This document shows, one piece after another, positions 8,049-17,024 of a stretch of DNA of 64,000 nt. Source of the DNA: Sphingobacterium lactis (lineage in GTDB: Bacteria; Bacteroidota; Bacteroidia; Sphingobacteriales; Sphingobacteriaceae); contig NZ_CP049246.1 in the NCBI RefSeq assembly GCF_011046555.1, forward strand, positions 3,038,001 through 3,102,000, written 5' to 3'. The position numbers and the translations under genes were made by a program. Position 1 is the stretch's first letter. Each line of letters begins with the position of its first letter. The notes beneath the pieces are model-generated. The model was not told the DNA's origin, made no database searches, and saw only the letters and a list, made by a program, of their open reading frames with translations.

Positions 8049-9293
8049 TTACTTGAACTGAATTGTTTTAATTGGGGAGATTCTGGAGATCAACATGGAG
8101 GGGATAAAGAGGGTGATCAGGGCGATGCCAACCAACACCACATTCAACCAAAGGACTGTAAGCCAAGAGATTTCCATGGGCACGAAAGAAACGTAATAAA
8201 TGCTCGGATCCAATTTGAAGAAATGGGTAGTCGTCTGGAAAAAGTAAAGCAACAATGCGATTACATTTCCCAAGATCAGCCCATACCCGATCAGATAAAG
8301 TGAATTATAGAGGAAGACGGTACGGATTTTCGTGTTGCGCATGCCCAATGCTTTCAACATCCCGATCATCGGCGACCGTTCGAGAATGGAAATCAACAGC
8401 GCAGAGATCATGTTGATCACCGCGACGATCACCATCAGAACGAAGATGATGTTGTCGTTCATATCGAGCATATTCAACCAATTGAAGATATCCTGCATCT
8501 GCATCACCACATTCGTGGCATACAGTTCTACCGGCATATTTTCGTTCAGCTGTTCTGTAGTCTCAAAAAGTTTATTGAAGTCATGGACACGAATCTCATA
8601 GCCACCCGCTTGCTGTTCTTCCAGATTGTTCAATCGGCGGATCAGCGGTAGAGAACCAATGACGTACATCTTATCCAATTCCTCGGAGTTGGTGCTGAAA
8701 ATCCCTTTCACCGTAAATTTCCGCTTGCGGACAGGTTCCTGGATAAAGTACATAATGAAACTTTCACCCACTTTGAGGTTCAGTCGGTTGGCTAGGACGG
8801 AAGAGATCAGTAATTGGTTATCGGCATTTTCAGCCTTGAAATCGATGGGCTCACCCTCGAGGATGGTTTTTGCCAGAAAATCCTGATCGTAGTTTTCATC
8901 GATGCCCTTCAACAGCACACCTTCCACCTCCCCTTTCACATTCATGATCCCGGCTTTGGTTGCGAAGGGATAAACATCGGCCACATTGGGATTCTGCTTG
9001 AGTTGCGCAATCTGTTCGTTGGAAAGTTGAATGGGCGTATTAACGTAGGAGTCGTTGTGGTCATTCTTCAGCAGGATAATATCGCCAAAGAAGCCACGCT
9101 GCTTTTCGGTAATTTCACCTTTGAACCCATTCAAAATGGCCACTGCCATGATGATGGCCATAATTGCCAATGCCAGCGCACCAATGGTCACCCGTACGAT
9201 CAGTTTAGAGAACGTCCGTTGTCCATTGAGGGTAATTCGCTTCGCAAGGAAATATGGAAAATTCAAGCTAAAATTAAATTTGTAACTTCGCAA
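8049..9293 (-). CDS. FtsX-like ABC transporter permease (LolC/LolE type)
   Basis: Inner-membrane permease with one N-terminal transmembrane helix (IGALALAIMAIIMAVAILNGFKG), a periplasmic MacB-PCD-like domain of about 220 residues, and three C-terminal helices. The end carries the family's conserved core around ISALLISILERSPMIGMLKALGM. LolC/E proteins extract lipoproteins with an ATPase partner; no ATPase is adjacent here. Start: the longest frame begins with TTG at 9293, but a perfect -7 box (9291-9298) overlaps it. TTG at 9266, giving a protein starting MNFPYFLAKRI, is therefore more likely the real start. Single transcription unit. Confidence 0.87.
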   Translation of the reverse strand: MRSYKFNFSLNFPYFLAKRITLNGQRTFSKLIVRVTIGALALAIMAIIMAVAILNGFKGEITEKQRGFFGDIILLKNDHNDSYVNTPIQLSNEQIAQLKQNPNVADVYPFATKAGIMNVKGEVEGVLLKGIDENYDQDFLAKTILEGEPIDFKAENADNQLLISSVLANRLNLKVGESFIMYFIQEPVRKRKFTVKGIFSTNSEELDKMYVIGSLPLIRRLNNLEEQQAGGYEIRVHDFNKLFETTEQLNENMPVELYATNVVMQMQDIFNWLNMLDMNDNIIFVLMVIVAVINMISALLISILERSPMIGMLKALGMRNTKIRTVFLYNSLYLIGYGLILGNVIALLLYFFQTTTHFFKLDPSIYYVSFVPMEISWLTVLWLNVVLVGIALITLFIPSMLISRISPIKTIQFK

Positions 9294-9319
9294 AGTTAAT
9301 AAAATTTGTCATCCAACAA
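9291..9319 (-). promoter_or_regulatory. Bacteroidota-type promoter of the FtsX-like permease gene
   Basis: Minus strand reads TTG, 18 bases, TAACTTTG. The -7 element matches TAnnTTTG fully. It overlaps the most upstream TTG start of the permease, which argues for the internal start at 9266. Confidence 0.7.
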
Positions 9320-9358
9320 TGGCTGAGCAGGTATGCTCGGCATAAATAATAGATTTTT

Positions 9359-10291
9359 ATGCGTATCGTATTTATGGGAACCCCAGACTTCGCTGTAGCC
9401 TCCCTACAGGCATTGCTTGAAGCTGGTGAAAATGTAGTAGCTGTGGTCACCACGCCGGATAAACCGGCAGGTAGAGGTCAGAAAATGCACTCCTCTGCCG
9501 TCAAGCAATTTGCCGAGGCGCAAGGGTTGCCCGTGCTGCAACCCACGAAACTGAAAGACCCCGAATTCATAGCGGAATTGCAATCCTACCAAGCGGATCT
9601 GCAGGTCGTCGTTGCGTTTCGGATGTTGCCGGAAATTGTATGGAATATGCCGCCCAAGGGAACCATCAATGTACATGCTTCCCTATTACCGAACTTCCGT
9701 GGCGCTGCTCCTATCAACCACGCCATTATTCAGGGTGAACGGAAATCGGGAGTGACCACCTTTTTACTGCAACATGAGATCGATACGGGAAATATCCTAT
9801 TCGCCACGGAGGTAGAAATTACCGAGGAGAATACGGCCGGAGATCTGCACGACAAGTTGATGGTTGCCGGAGCTGAGCTATTGATCAAAACCGTTGAAGC
9901 GCTGAAATCGGGAAATGTAAACCCTATTCCTCAGGAATCCGTAGAAAACGCGGGCGCCTTGAAGCATGCACCAAAAATATTCAAGGAAGACTGTGAAATC
10001 GATTGGCATCAGAATACCGAGGCGATCTACAATAAAATCCGAGGCCTGAGCCCCTATCCGACCGCATTTACGCAATTGGATGGCAAAAGCTTGAAAGTAT
10101 TCAAGGCGACGAAAGAAATTGTCGCGCAGACCGAAATCGCTGTTGGCGATTATTGGAGCGACGGTAAGAATGAGTTGAAATTTGCCACGTCAGACGGGTT
10201 TATCAAACTGTTGGATATCCAGATCGAAGGTAAGAAACGGATGTCCGTTCGGGATTTTCTACGTGGCTATAAACTAGAAAACAAGGGTTAA
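9359..10291 (+). CDS. fmt: Methionyl-tRNA formyltransferase
   Basis: Formylates initiator Met-tRNA using 10-formyl-tetrahydrofolate. The N-terminal Rossmann start RIVFMGTPDFAVASL and the catalytic loop SLLPNFRGAAPINHAIIQGE, with the conserved Asn, His and downstream Asp (HEIDTGNI), are plain. The C-terminal tRNA-binding OB-like domain is present (RGLSPYPTAF onward), and 310 residues is the normal length. The final codons overlap the stop of a convergent XRE-regulator gene by 4 bases. Confidence 0.96.
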   Translation: MRIVFMGTPDFAVASLQALLEAGENVVAVVTTPDKPAGRGQKMHSSAVKQFAEAQGLPVLQPTKLKDPEFIAELQSYQADLQVVVAFRMLPEIVWNMPPKGTINVHASLLPNFRGAAPINHAIIQGERKSGVTTFLLQHEIDTGNILFATEVEITEENTAGDLHDKLMVAGAELLIKTVEALKSGNVNPIPQESVENAGALKHAPKIFKEDCEIDWHQNTEAIYNKIRGLSPYPTAFTQLDGKSLKVFKATKEIVAQTEIAVGDYWSDGKNELKFATSDGFIKLLDIQIEGKKRMSVRDFLRGYKLENKG

Positions 10292-10494
10292 TCCTCGACA
10301 AATTCAAACAGTTCGCCAGGTTGGCATTCCAGGGCCTTACATAGGGATTCCATGGTGCTCAACCGAATAGCTTTGGCTTTTTGATTCTTGATGATGGAAA
10401 GGTTCGAGAGGGTAATCCCTACGCGAGCACTCAATTCGTTGAGTGAAACTTTCTTTTTAGACATGATTTCATCCAGGTGAACAACTATAGGCAT
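10288..10494 (-). CDS. Small XRE-family DNA-binding regulator (68 aa)
   Basis: A compact Cro/CI-type helix-turn-helix protein: VSLNELSARVGITLSNLSIIKN forms helices 1-3, and TMESLCKALECQPGELFEF is the usual C-terminal end of YozG-like regulators. It consists of little more than the HTH. It is convergent with fmt, with tails overlapping by 4 bases. Its targets cannot be read from the sequence. It is divergent from the sigma factor gene across a 304-base gap. Confidence 0.88.
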   Translation of the reverse strand: MPIVVHLDEIMSKKKVSLNELSARVGITLSNLSIIKNQKAKAIRLSTMESLCKALECQPGELFEFVED

Positions 10495-10798
10495 AGCTTT
10501 GTGATTAACATTTTTACGAATAACTAATTTCTTGACTAAAAAACAATTCCTATATCGAATTGTTTGATTAACTAGGAAAATGAAATAAAAATCTGCGTCA
10601 CGGCGTTAAACAGTGTTAAATACGTGACAGTTGCGGATTTATCGTAAAATTGGAATGATTTTTGATGTTAGAAACACATCAGCTCAGCGCGCATAACTTA
10701 CTCATAATGAGCTAATAATTTACAATTAGATTAGAATAATTTGAGATAAATTTGTTATGTTTGCACACATTTCAGAAAAGAAAGGTTTATTTATTTAG
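10495..10798. other. Divergent intergenic region upstream of the sigma factor gene
   Basis: No gene seen. It contains a -7 element for rpoD at 10756-10763 and an inverted repeat gtcacg (10597-10602) / cgtgac (10623-10628) enclosing two gttaaa direct repeats. That arrangement could be an operator, but nothing links it to a known regulator. Confidence 0.5.
10756..10763 (+). promoter_or_regulatory. -7 element of rpoD
   Basis: TATGTTTG, a full match to TAnnTTTG, 35 bases before the rpoD ATG. No convincing TTTG is present at -33. Confidence 0.6.
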
Positions 10799-11659
10799 AT
10801 GAGACAGCTCAAAATTACACAATCCATCACGAATCGTGAATCGCAATCACTTGATAAGTACTTACATGAAATCGGCAAGGTTGACTTAATTTCCGCGGAA
10901 GAGGAAGTTATCTTGGCTCAGCGGATCCGTGAGGGTGATCAGGTTGCATTGGAGAAATTAACGAAAACCAATCTACGCTTTGTTGTATCGGTAGCAAAAC
11001 AATATCAGAATCAAGGATTGACCTTAGGGGACTTGATTAACGAAGGCAACTTAGGCTTAATAAAAGCAGCAAAACGTTTTGATGAAACCAAAGGTTTTAA
11101 GTTTATTTCGTACGCGGTTTGGTGGATCCGTCAATCTATTCTACAGGCAATTGCCGAGCAGTCTCGTATCGTTCGTTTACCATTGAACCAAGTAGGGTCA
11201 TTAAGCAAAATCAGCAAGGCCTTCTCTAAATTGGAACAGGAATATGAGCGTGAACCATCACCAGAGGAATTAGCGGACATCTTGGAGACCACGGTCGACA
11301 AAGTGTCAGATACCTTGAGTAACTCTGGTCGTCACGTATCCATGGATGCTCCATTCGTGCAGGGCGAAGAGAATACCCTATTGGATGTATTGGAAAATAG
11401 CGATCCAGATACAGATAGCTCCCTAATTGATGAATCCCTTTCCGAAGAGATCAAACGTTCTTTAGCAACGCTTACCGAGCGTGAGCGCGAGATCATCGTT
11501 TTGTTCTTCGGTCTAGGTTCTAACCATCAATTGTCTTTGGAAGAGATCGGTGAGAAATTCAGCTTAACGAGAGAGCGTGTCCGCCAGATCAAGGACAAGG
11601 CGCTACAGCGCTTGAGACACACCTCCAGAAGCAAGATCCTAAAATCGTATTTAGGTTAA
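10799..11659 (+). CDS. rpoD: Principal sigma factor (RpoD/SigA, short Bacteroidota form)
   Basis: Directs RNA polymerase to housekeeping promoters, here the TAnnTTTG class. Region 1.2 starts at about residue 16 ([20 protein letters not shown]). Region 2 has [28 protein letters not shown], region 3 follows, and region 4.2 has [29 protein letters not shown]. At 286 residues it lacks region 1.1 and the non-conserved region, as is usual in this phylum. It is monocistronic and ends at the hairpin at 11687-11716. Confidence 0.97.
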   Translation: MRQLKITQSITNRESQSLDKYLHEIGKVDLISAEEEVILAQRIREGDQVALEKLTKTNLRFVVSVAKQYQNQGLTLGDLINEGNLGLIKAAKRFDETKGFKFISYAVWWIRQSILQAIAEQSRIVRLPLNQVGSLSKISKAFSKLEQEYEREPSPEELADILETTVDKVSDTLSNSGRHVSMDAPFVQGEENTLLDVLENSDPDTDSSLIDESLSEEIKRSLATLTEREREIIVLFFGLGSNHQLSLEEIGEKFSLTRERVRQIKDKALQRLRHTSRSKILKSYLG

Positions 11660-11686
11660 ATCGAAATCTTCAGGAAGAAAATAGCG

Positions 11687-11716
11687 ATGCGCAAAGTAAC
11701 CTTTGCGCATTTTTTA
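11687..11716 (+). terminator. Terminator of rpoD
   Basis: Perfect 10-bp stem atgcgcaaag / ctttgcgcat with loop taac, followed by TTTTTATT. Confidence 0.92.
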
Positions 11717-11741
11717 TTGCTTTTAGCGAACGAAATGAAAA

Positions 11742-11770
11742 ACAAAAAGCCCCACCTTAAGGTAGGGCTT
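11742..11770 (-). terminator. Terminator of the coiled-coil XRE regulator gene
   Basis: On the minus strand, stem aagccctacctt / aaggtggggctt (one mismatch) followed by TTTTTGTTTTT, 20 bases past the stop codon. Confidence 0.88.
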
Positions 11771-11790
11771 CAATTTCGCTAGCTTTACAC

Positions 11791-12120
11791 TTATTTTTTG
11801 TGCAATTGTTCGTAAAGGTCGATAACTTTCTTCTGTAAGTCAATAACCTCTACTTCGCGTGCTTGTAAACGCTTCTGAAGTTCATTAACTTCATTCTGAA
11901 TCTGTTTATCTTCCTCTGGGTCCGATGTTGATAACAGTTGGACCAACGACAAACCAAATAACTTGGAGATTTGATTCAATCTAGACAAATTGACATCAGT
12001 AATCCCTGTTTCAATTTTAGAAAACGCTGGAATAGAGATATCTAGCCTTTTAGCGACATCTTCTTGACTCCACCCCTTCTGGTGTCTAAGTAATCTAATT
12101 TTCTTTCCTAATGCATTCAT
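11791..12120 (-). CDS. XRE-family regulator with C-terminal coiled coil (109 aa)
   Basis: N-terminal Cro/CI helix-turn-helix at residues about 5-62 (GWSQEDVAKRLDISIPAFSKIETG), then an acidic stretch and a heptad-rich helix from about residue 75 (VNELQKRLQAREVEVIDLQKKVIDLYEQL). The coiled coil probably dimerises or oligomerises the protein. It is a single gene between two terminator-bounded units. Targets are unknown. Confidence 0.88.
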   Translation of the reverse strand: MNALGKKIRLLRHQKGWSQEDVAKRLDISIPAFSKIETGITDVNLSRLNQISKLFGLSLVQLLSTSDPEEDKQIQNEVNELQKRLQAREVEVIDLQKKVIDLYEQLHKK

Positions 12121-12226
12121 GGGTAAAATGTAAAATATTTATTTATTAAGTAATTATCAAATTTAAACAAATAAAGTAAAATTCAAAATCTGTATATTAA
12201 AAAATTAAAAATAAATTGAAAGAATC

Positions 12227-13597
12227 TTAAAAATTTCTCAAAAATTTATCTGCAAAACTTGCCATATTTACTCCATTGTAGTTATTTGAACTCATAAAGA
12301 GTAAATTGTAGCCATTAGACTTAAATGATTCTAAAAAACCCTCTAAATCAGCCATTTGCGTGATAACGTGAAAAGATTGGTGATTGAAACCTTCGGTTAA
12401 TCTCCAGATTAAATTGTCTAAAGCAATATTTTTTTCCTTGATTTGAGAGGTATTAACAAAAACGACAGCAAAATCTGATTCGTTCATGCTGTCCCGATAC
12501 TCGGAAATCAAATCGGTGTCCAAGCTGTCGTAAGCATTCAGCTCAATGATGGTCACCAAGGCTTTATTCGGGAATTGTTCCTTTACCGCATGGATGCTGG
12601 AGCGCAACTTGCTCGGTGTATGGGCAAAATCCTGATACACCACGCTGCCGTTCTGGCTGGCCACAAATTCCAGATACCGAATCGAGCTCTTGAAATCCTG
12701 GATGGCGTGGTAGAATTCCTCACGCTTTACGCCCAACCACTCACATACCGTATAGGCACCGGCAATATTCGATAGGTTATGCTTGCCAAAGACCTTCAAT
12801 GGAATCTGCTCATCACCGACCTGCAGATAGGTCACACCCTTGTTGATCGTATATTCAGGCATTTTATAACCATGTCTATTGATCTTGATGTCCATGGTGC
12901 GTTCTACGACCTCCTGCGTGTTCTTGTCGTCTTTATTGTATATAAGGGCACCCTTCGGCACGATCGTGCGAATAAAGTCCTCAAACTGCTTAAAATAGTC
13001 TTCTTTGGAGATCACCGTTTTGAAATGATCCCACTCTACCCCACTGATGAGGGCAATGTTCGGTTTATAGAGCAGGAATTTGGACTGTTTGTCCAACGGA
13101 GAGGCAAAATATTCATCACCTTCGATGATCATCAGGTTGTTCTCGGGATTCAACTGCAGGAGCTTGTCAAAGCCCTCCAGCTGCGCACCGACCAGGTAGT
13201 CGAAATTCTTACCCAATTTCTTGAGCACATGCATTACCATACTCGTGATGGTGGTCTTACCGTATGTTCCGGCGATAACCACACGCACCTTATCGGCACT
13301 CTGCTCATAAACGAATTCAGGGAATGAATAAATCTTCAGCCCCAGTTCCTTCGCCTTCTGCAATTCGGGATTGTCATCCGTGGCATGCATACCCAGGATG
13401 ACGGCATCGATGTCTTCAGTGATCCGATCGGCAAACCAGCCCATTTCCTTCGGCAAGAGTCCGGCCTCGGCCAGATGTGACTTGGAAGGCTCAACGATCT
13501 GATCGTCGGAACCAGTTACCTGATGGCCCTGTTCGGCCAGATTAATGGCCAAATTATGCATGATGCTGCCCCCTATGGCAATAAAATGAATCCGCAT
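12227..13597 (-). CDS. mpl: UDP-N-acetylmuramate:L-alanyl-gamma-D-glutamyl-meso-diaminopimelate ligase
   Basis: Peptidoglycan-recycling enzyme of the Mur ligase superfamily that joins recovered tripeptide to UDP-MurNAc. The N-terminal Rossmann motif is IHFIAIGGSIMHNLA, the ATP loop is AGTYGKTTITSM, and the central domain has GDEYFASPLDKQSKF and SGVEWDHFKT. The start IGGSIMHN, in place of the GxGGxGM of MurC, and the length of 456 favour Mpl over MurC. Last gene of the operon glmU-like, tpiA, prmA, mpl; its ATG overlaps the prmA stop by one base (TAATG). Confidence 0.92.
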   Translation of the reverse strand: MRIHFIAIGGSIMHNLAINLAEQGHQVTGSDDQIVEPSKSHLAEAGLLPKEMGWFADRITEDIDAVILGMHATDDNPELQKAKELGLKIYSFPEFVYEQSADKVRVVIAGTYGKTTITSMVMHVLKKLGKNFDYLVGAQLEGFDKLLQLNPENNLMIIEGDEYFASPLDKQSKFLLYKPNIALISGVEWDHFKTVISKEDYFKQFEDFIRTIVPKGALIYNKDDKNTQEVVERTMDIKINRHGYKMPEYTINKGVTYLQVGDEQIPLKVFGKHNLSNIAGAYTVCEWLGVKREEFYHAIQDFKSSIRYLEFVASQNGSVVYQDFAHTPSKLRSSIHAVKEQFPNKALVTIIELNAYDSLDTDLISEYRDSMNESDFAVVFVNTSQIKEKNIALDNLIWRLTEGFNHQSFHVITQMADLEGFLESFKSNGYNLLFMSSNNYNGVNMASFADKFLRNF

Positions 13598-14439
13598 TAG
13601 TTTGCTTTATTAAATTTTGCCGCGCACCAGTTGTCCAGTACTTTCTTTTCTACAAATTCAAACCCGAGCCTTCCTGCCTTTTCCGTCAGGATGTCCAGGT
13701 CCTCCCCGTCGTAAAATCCGGAGATGTACAGCTCCCCACCTTGTGGCAGGTCGGTAGCATAGGTTTCAAATTGATCCAACAGGATATTCCTGTTGATATT
13801 CGCTAGGATAGTCTGGAATGTACGACCTTCGATCGCTTCCTTCGATCCCAATTTCGCTTCGATGTTGGAAACGGAATTCAGGACCTTGTTTTCTTCCACG
13901 CTTTCCACGCAGATCGGATCGAAATCCACCGCCAGGATATCTTTAGCGCCACGTTTGGAAGCCAGAATGGCTAAAATTCCCGTACCACAGCCCATGTCCA
14001 ATACTTCTTTTCCAGAAAAATTATTTTCAAGAATAAAAGACAGCATCATGGAGGTGGTTTGATGATGGCCAGTACCAAATGACATTTTCGGATCGATAAT
14101 GATCTGATACGGGTATTCCGGGCGGTCCTCATGGAAGGTCGCCCGCACATAGCATTGGTCATCGACCAGAATAGGACTGAAATTGCTCTCCCACTCCTGG
14201 TTCCAGTTCTTGTTTTCCAATTCCTCTACCTCGTAAGCGATATCATAGTCGATTACCTCTGTTGCCAAAACCGTTTCCAGTGCTTGAATATCCAGATTCG
14301 AAGATGGGATATAAGCAATGAAACCTTGGTTCCGATCTTCAAACGTATCGAAACCAAGGTTTGCCAATTCAGCAATAAGCAAATCCTTTTGCCACTCCTC
14401 CATTGCTGAGGAGGTAAAAGCAACTGCTGTATACTTCAT
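13597..14439 (-). CDS. prmA: Ribosomal protein L11 methyltransferase
   Basis: SAM-dependent trimethylation of ribosomal protein L11. An N-terminal substrate-recognition domain (residues about 1-100) precedes a Rossmann methyltransferase core with SFGTGHHQTT, motif I DMGCGTGILAILASKRGA and motif IV TILANINRNIL. The 280-residue length is normal. It lies 3 bases after tpiA and overlaps mpl by one base, so it is translationally coupled. Confidence 0.95.
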   Translation of the reverse strand: MKYTAVAFTSSAMEEWQKDLLIAELANLGFDTFEDRNQGFIAYIPSSNLDIQALETVLATEVIDYDIAYEVEELENKNWNQEWESNFSPILVDDQCYVRATFHEDRPEYPYQIIIDPKMSFGTGHHQTTSMMLSFILENNFSGKEVLDMGCGTGILAILASKRGAKDILAVDFDPICVESVEENKVLNSVSNIEAKLGSKEAIEGRTFQTILANINRNILLDQFETYATDLPQGGELYISGFYDGEDLDILTEKAGRLGFEFVEKKVLDNWCAAKFNKAN

Positions 14440-14442
14440 ATA

Positions 14443-15210
14443 TTAAGCGTTAAATACATTAATAATTTGCAAGAAATCTCTCGACTTCAGGGATGCACCG
14501 CCGATCAATCCGCCATCGATATCTGGCTGGGAGAATAGGCTCTGTGCATTGGATGGGTTGGCACTACCGCCATAAAGAATACTCGTGTTGTCTGCAACTT
14601 CAGCACCATACTGATCTGCCAAGGTCTGGCGGATAAAAGCATGTACCTCTTGCGCTTGCTCCGGTGAAGCTGTCAAGCCTGTACCAATTGCCCAAACTGG
14701 CTCATAAGCCAAGACAATATTTCCGAAAGCAGCAGCATCCAGGTGGAATAACCCTTTGCTGAGCTGCGTTTTGATCACATCAAAATAAGAACCGGATTCG
14801 CGCTCATCTTTGGTCTCGCCGATACAGAAGATCGGTTTCAAGCCATTCTTTAAGGCCACATCCACTTTGGTCGCCAACAGCTCATCCGTTTCACCGTAAT
14901 AGGCACGGCGTTCCGAGTGGCCAAGGATAACATAGGCAGCACCGGTGGATTTCACCTGAGCGGCAGAAATTTCGCCGGTATAGGCTCCAGATTCGTGGTC
15001 ATTGATGTTCTGTGCACCGATATGCACATTGCTAACGCCAGCGCTTAATTTAGATATAGCGGCTAAATGAATGAATGGACTACATACCACGACCTCTTGC
15101 TTCCCGATCACTTCATCTTTTACCATATTGACGATTTCGGAGAACAAGCTTACGCCCTGTTCGTATTCCATGTTCATTTTCCAGTTTCCTGCTACAATGT
15201 TTTTACGCAT
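14443..15210 (-). CDS. tpiA: Triosephosphate isomerase
   Basis: Interconverts dihydroxyacetone phosphate and glyceraldehyde 3-phosphate. All signatures are present: GNWKMN with Lys11, the electrophilic His in LGHSERR, the catalytic Glu in [11 protein letters not shown], and the phosphate loop [10 protein letters not shown] and GGLIGGASL. Second gene of a four-gene minus-strand operon, 19 bases after the GlmU-like gene. Confidence 0.98.
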   Translation of the reverse strand: MRKNIVAGNWKMNMEYEQGVSLFSEIVNMVKDEVIGKQEVVVCSPFIHLAAISKLSAGVSNVHIGAQNINDHESGAYTGEISAAQVKSTGAAYVILGHSERRAYYGETDELLATKVDVALKNGLKPIFCIGETKDERESGSYFDVIKTQLSKGLFHLDAAAFGNIVLAYEPVWAIGTGLTASPEQAQEVHAFIRQTLADQYGAEVADNTSILYGGSANPSNAQSLFSQPDIDGGLIGGASLKSRDFLQIINVFNA

Positions 15211-15229
15211 GTGATTATATTTTATATGT

Positions 15230-16432
15230 TTAATGTTGATTCGCTGTTCTCAAAAAAGCCGATTCTTCGAATATCTCCCAAAATACACCGATCATGTGAT
15301 CTGCCGGTCGCATTCCGCTTGCCGAAGCTCGCCTGTCCAACATGGATTCAAATTTATCGAAATCATACACCACGCTGTCGGCATCGGTATTCCAAGTGAA
15401 ATCAGGCACAAATTTGGGAATAAATTTTGACATTGCAACCTGTGCAGCAACGCCAATTACCGTACCTGTATTAAATGATGAATTAATCGCCGCCATGGCG
15501 TAATCCCCCATGAAAAGCCCACACTTCAGTACATCGGTCTCCCGGAACGTAAGTCCCTCATAGTCAAATAACCGTACAGGACTCCAATTGTTTTTTAAAT
15601 TTGAATTGGAACTGCCGGCACCGATATTACAGCCCTCACCCAAAACCGAACAGCCCAGATACCCTTCATGGCCCTTGGCCGAATTCCCCCAGATAACCGT
15701 ATTGTTTATCTCTCCCGCCACCGTACTTCCCGGACCGATCGTCGTGTTGGGATACAGCTTCGCGCCGATCTTTACACGTGATCCTGCACATACGGACACA
15801 TATCCCCGCAGGAAAGTTCCCTCTTCGATGACCGCATTTTTACCGATATAAATCGGCCCCTCCAAACTATTGAGACTGGCCCCTTCCACCTGAGCCCCTT
15901 CTTCCACAAAAATCCATCCTCCATAAACGGTATTGCTGGAAGATAAAGGCTGGGATTGGCGGCCTTGGGTCAAAAGGTTGTAATCAAAAAGTAGTTGGGA
16001 TCGGTTTTGCAGGAAGATATCCTCCAGAAAATTAAGATTGGCGATTTCCGCCGAACTGCGAAATGGCCGCAGCTGCGGGATCATTTCATCGATATTTTCT
16101 ACCGGAGTGGACACCTTAAAAGCAACCCATTGATTGGCATCGAGCAATACATCGCCGACCTTTAGGTTTTGGAGCTCCTTTAACAGAGCTTCTGTCGGTA
16201 ACACATTTGCCCGAATGTACAGGTATTCTTGGCTGTCGCCTTCCGGAAAGGGATAGGCTGCCTGTAAATAAGGTACCGTGGAATAGCCCACATCACAACC
16301 AAATACCTTGGACCATTTCTCCTGCAACGTCAATATTCCCACCCGAAGATGACCTACGGGTCTGCTTGAAGCAAAAGGAAAAAGACGCTTACGCCAATGG
16401 GCGTTATCGGATAATACAATGGTTAGCGACAT
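15230..16432 (-). CDS. GlmU-like sugar nucleotidyltransferase, alternative Bacteroidota type
   Basis: Probably the UDP-GlcNAc pyrophosphorylase/glucosamine-1-phosphate acetyltransferase of this phylum (family usually described as alternative bacterial GlmU). The first 190 residues form a divergent nucleotidyltransferase domain starting [23 protein letters not shown]. Residues from about 200 are a left-handed beta helix of hexapeptide repeats ([38 protein letters not shown]). 400 residues fits. First gene of the tpiA-prmA-mpl operon, which thus mixes cell-wall precursor supply with peptidoglycan recycling. Confidence 0.88.
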   Translation of the reverse strand: MSLTIVLSDNAHWRKRLFPFASSRPVGHLRVGILTLQEKWSKVFGCDVGYSTVPYLQAAYPFPEGDSQEYLYIRANVLPTEALLKELQNLKVGDVLLDANQWVAFKVSTPVENIDEMIPQLRPFRSSAEIANLNFLEDIFLQNRSQLLFDYNLLTQGRQSQPLSSSNTVYGGWIFVEEGAQVEGASLNSLEGPIYIGKNAVIEEGTFLRGYVSVCAGSRVKIGAKLYPNTTIGPGSTVAGEINNTVIWGNSAKGHEGYLGCSVLGEGCNIGAGSSNSNLKNNWSPVRLFDYEGLTFRETDVLKCGLFMGDYAMAAINSSFNTGTVIGVAAQVAMSKFIPKFVPDFTWNTDADSVVYDFDKFESMLDRRASASGMRPADHMIGVFWEIFEESAFLRTANQH

Positions 16433-16446
16433 GAACTAAAATTACA

Positions 16447-16481
16447 TAAAAAATCCCGACAAAATAAATTTTATCGGGACC
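16447..16481 (-). terminator. Terminator of rpmE
   Basis: Minus-strand stem gtcccgataaaa / attttgtcggga followed by TTTTTTATG, about 25 bases past the L31 stop codon. It separates rpmE from the glmU-like operon. Confidence 0.9.
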
Positions 16482-16505
16482 TGTACAGTGTTTTTAAGGC
16501 AAGAA

Positions 16506-16754
16506 TTACTTCTTGTTGTAACGGCTACGGAACTTATCAATACGTCCTGCTGTATCAACCAATTTCATTTTACCAGTATAGAATGGGTGTGAAGTATGAG
16601 AAATCTCTAACTTAACCAATGGGTACTCATTACCATCTTCCCAAGTAATAGTCTCTTTAGTATCAACACAAGATTTTGTAACGAAAGCGTAGTCATTAGA
16701 CATATCTTTAAATACAACTAATCTGTAGTTTGATGGATGCAAATCTTTTTTCAT
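16506..16754 (-). CDS. rpmE2: 50S ribosomal protein L31, type B (zinc-independent)
   Basis: An 82-residue L31 with [45 protein letters not shown] and no CxxC zinc pair, which defines the type B (C-minus) form used when zinc is scarce. Monocistronic, between a full promoter (16794-16825) and a terminator. Confidence 0.96.
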   Translation of the reverse strand: MKKDLHPSNYRLVVFKDMSNDYAFVTKSCVDTKETITWEDGNEYPLVKLEISHTSHPFYTGKMKLVDTAGRIDKFRSRYNKK

Positions 16755-16793
16755 TTTATCTTATGATTACTATATAATTCAACAATTGAGGTG

Positions 16794-16825
16794 CAAAGAT
16801 AATTTATTTTTCATTCAAATACAAA
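16794..16825 (-). promoter_or_regulatory. Promoter of rpmE
   Basis: Minus strand TTTG, 20 bases, TATCTTTG: full consensus at both boxes, about 40 bases before the L31 ATG. No zinc-responsive palindrome was recognised beside it. Confidence 0.8.
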
Positions 16826-16991
16826 AAACAAATTATATTTTCCTTTCCACACCTGTTAATAAATTCCAGTTGCGATATACGGATCATTTGACCTATCCGT
16901 GTTCGCCTGCCAGAAGGACCACAAACATAAACAAATCCGCACAAATAAGCGCTTTTTTATTGTATTCTACCTTTAAATAGTTCTAATTTCA

Positions 16992-16999
16992 TACTTTTG
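16992..16999 (+). promoter_or_regulatory. -7 element of lysS
   Basis: TACTTTTG, a full match to TAnnTTTG, 25 bases before the lysS ATG. No clear -33 box. Confidence 0.6.
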
Positions 17000-17024
17000 C
17001 AACACATTACAAGTTCTACGAAAT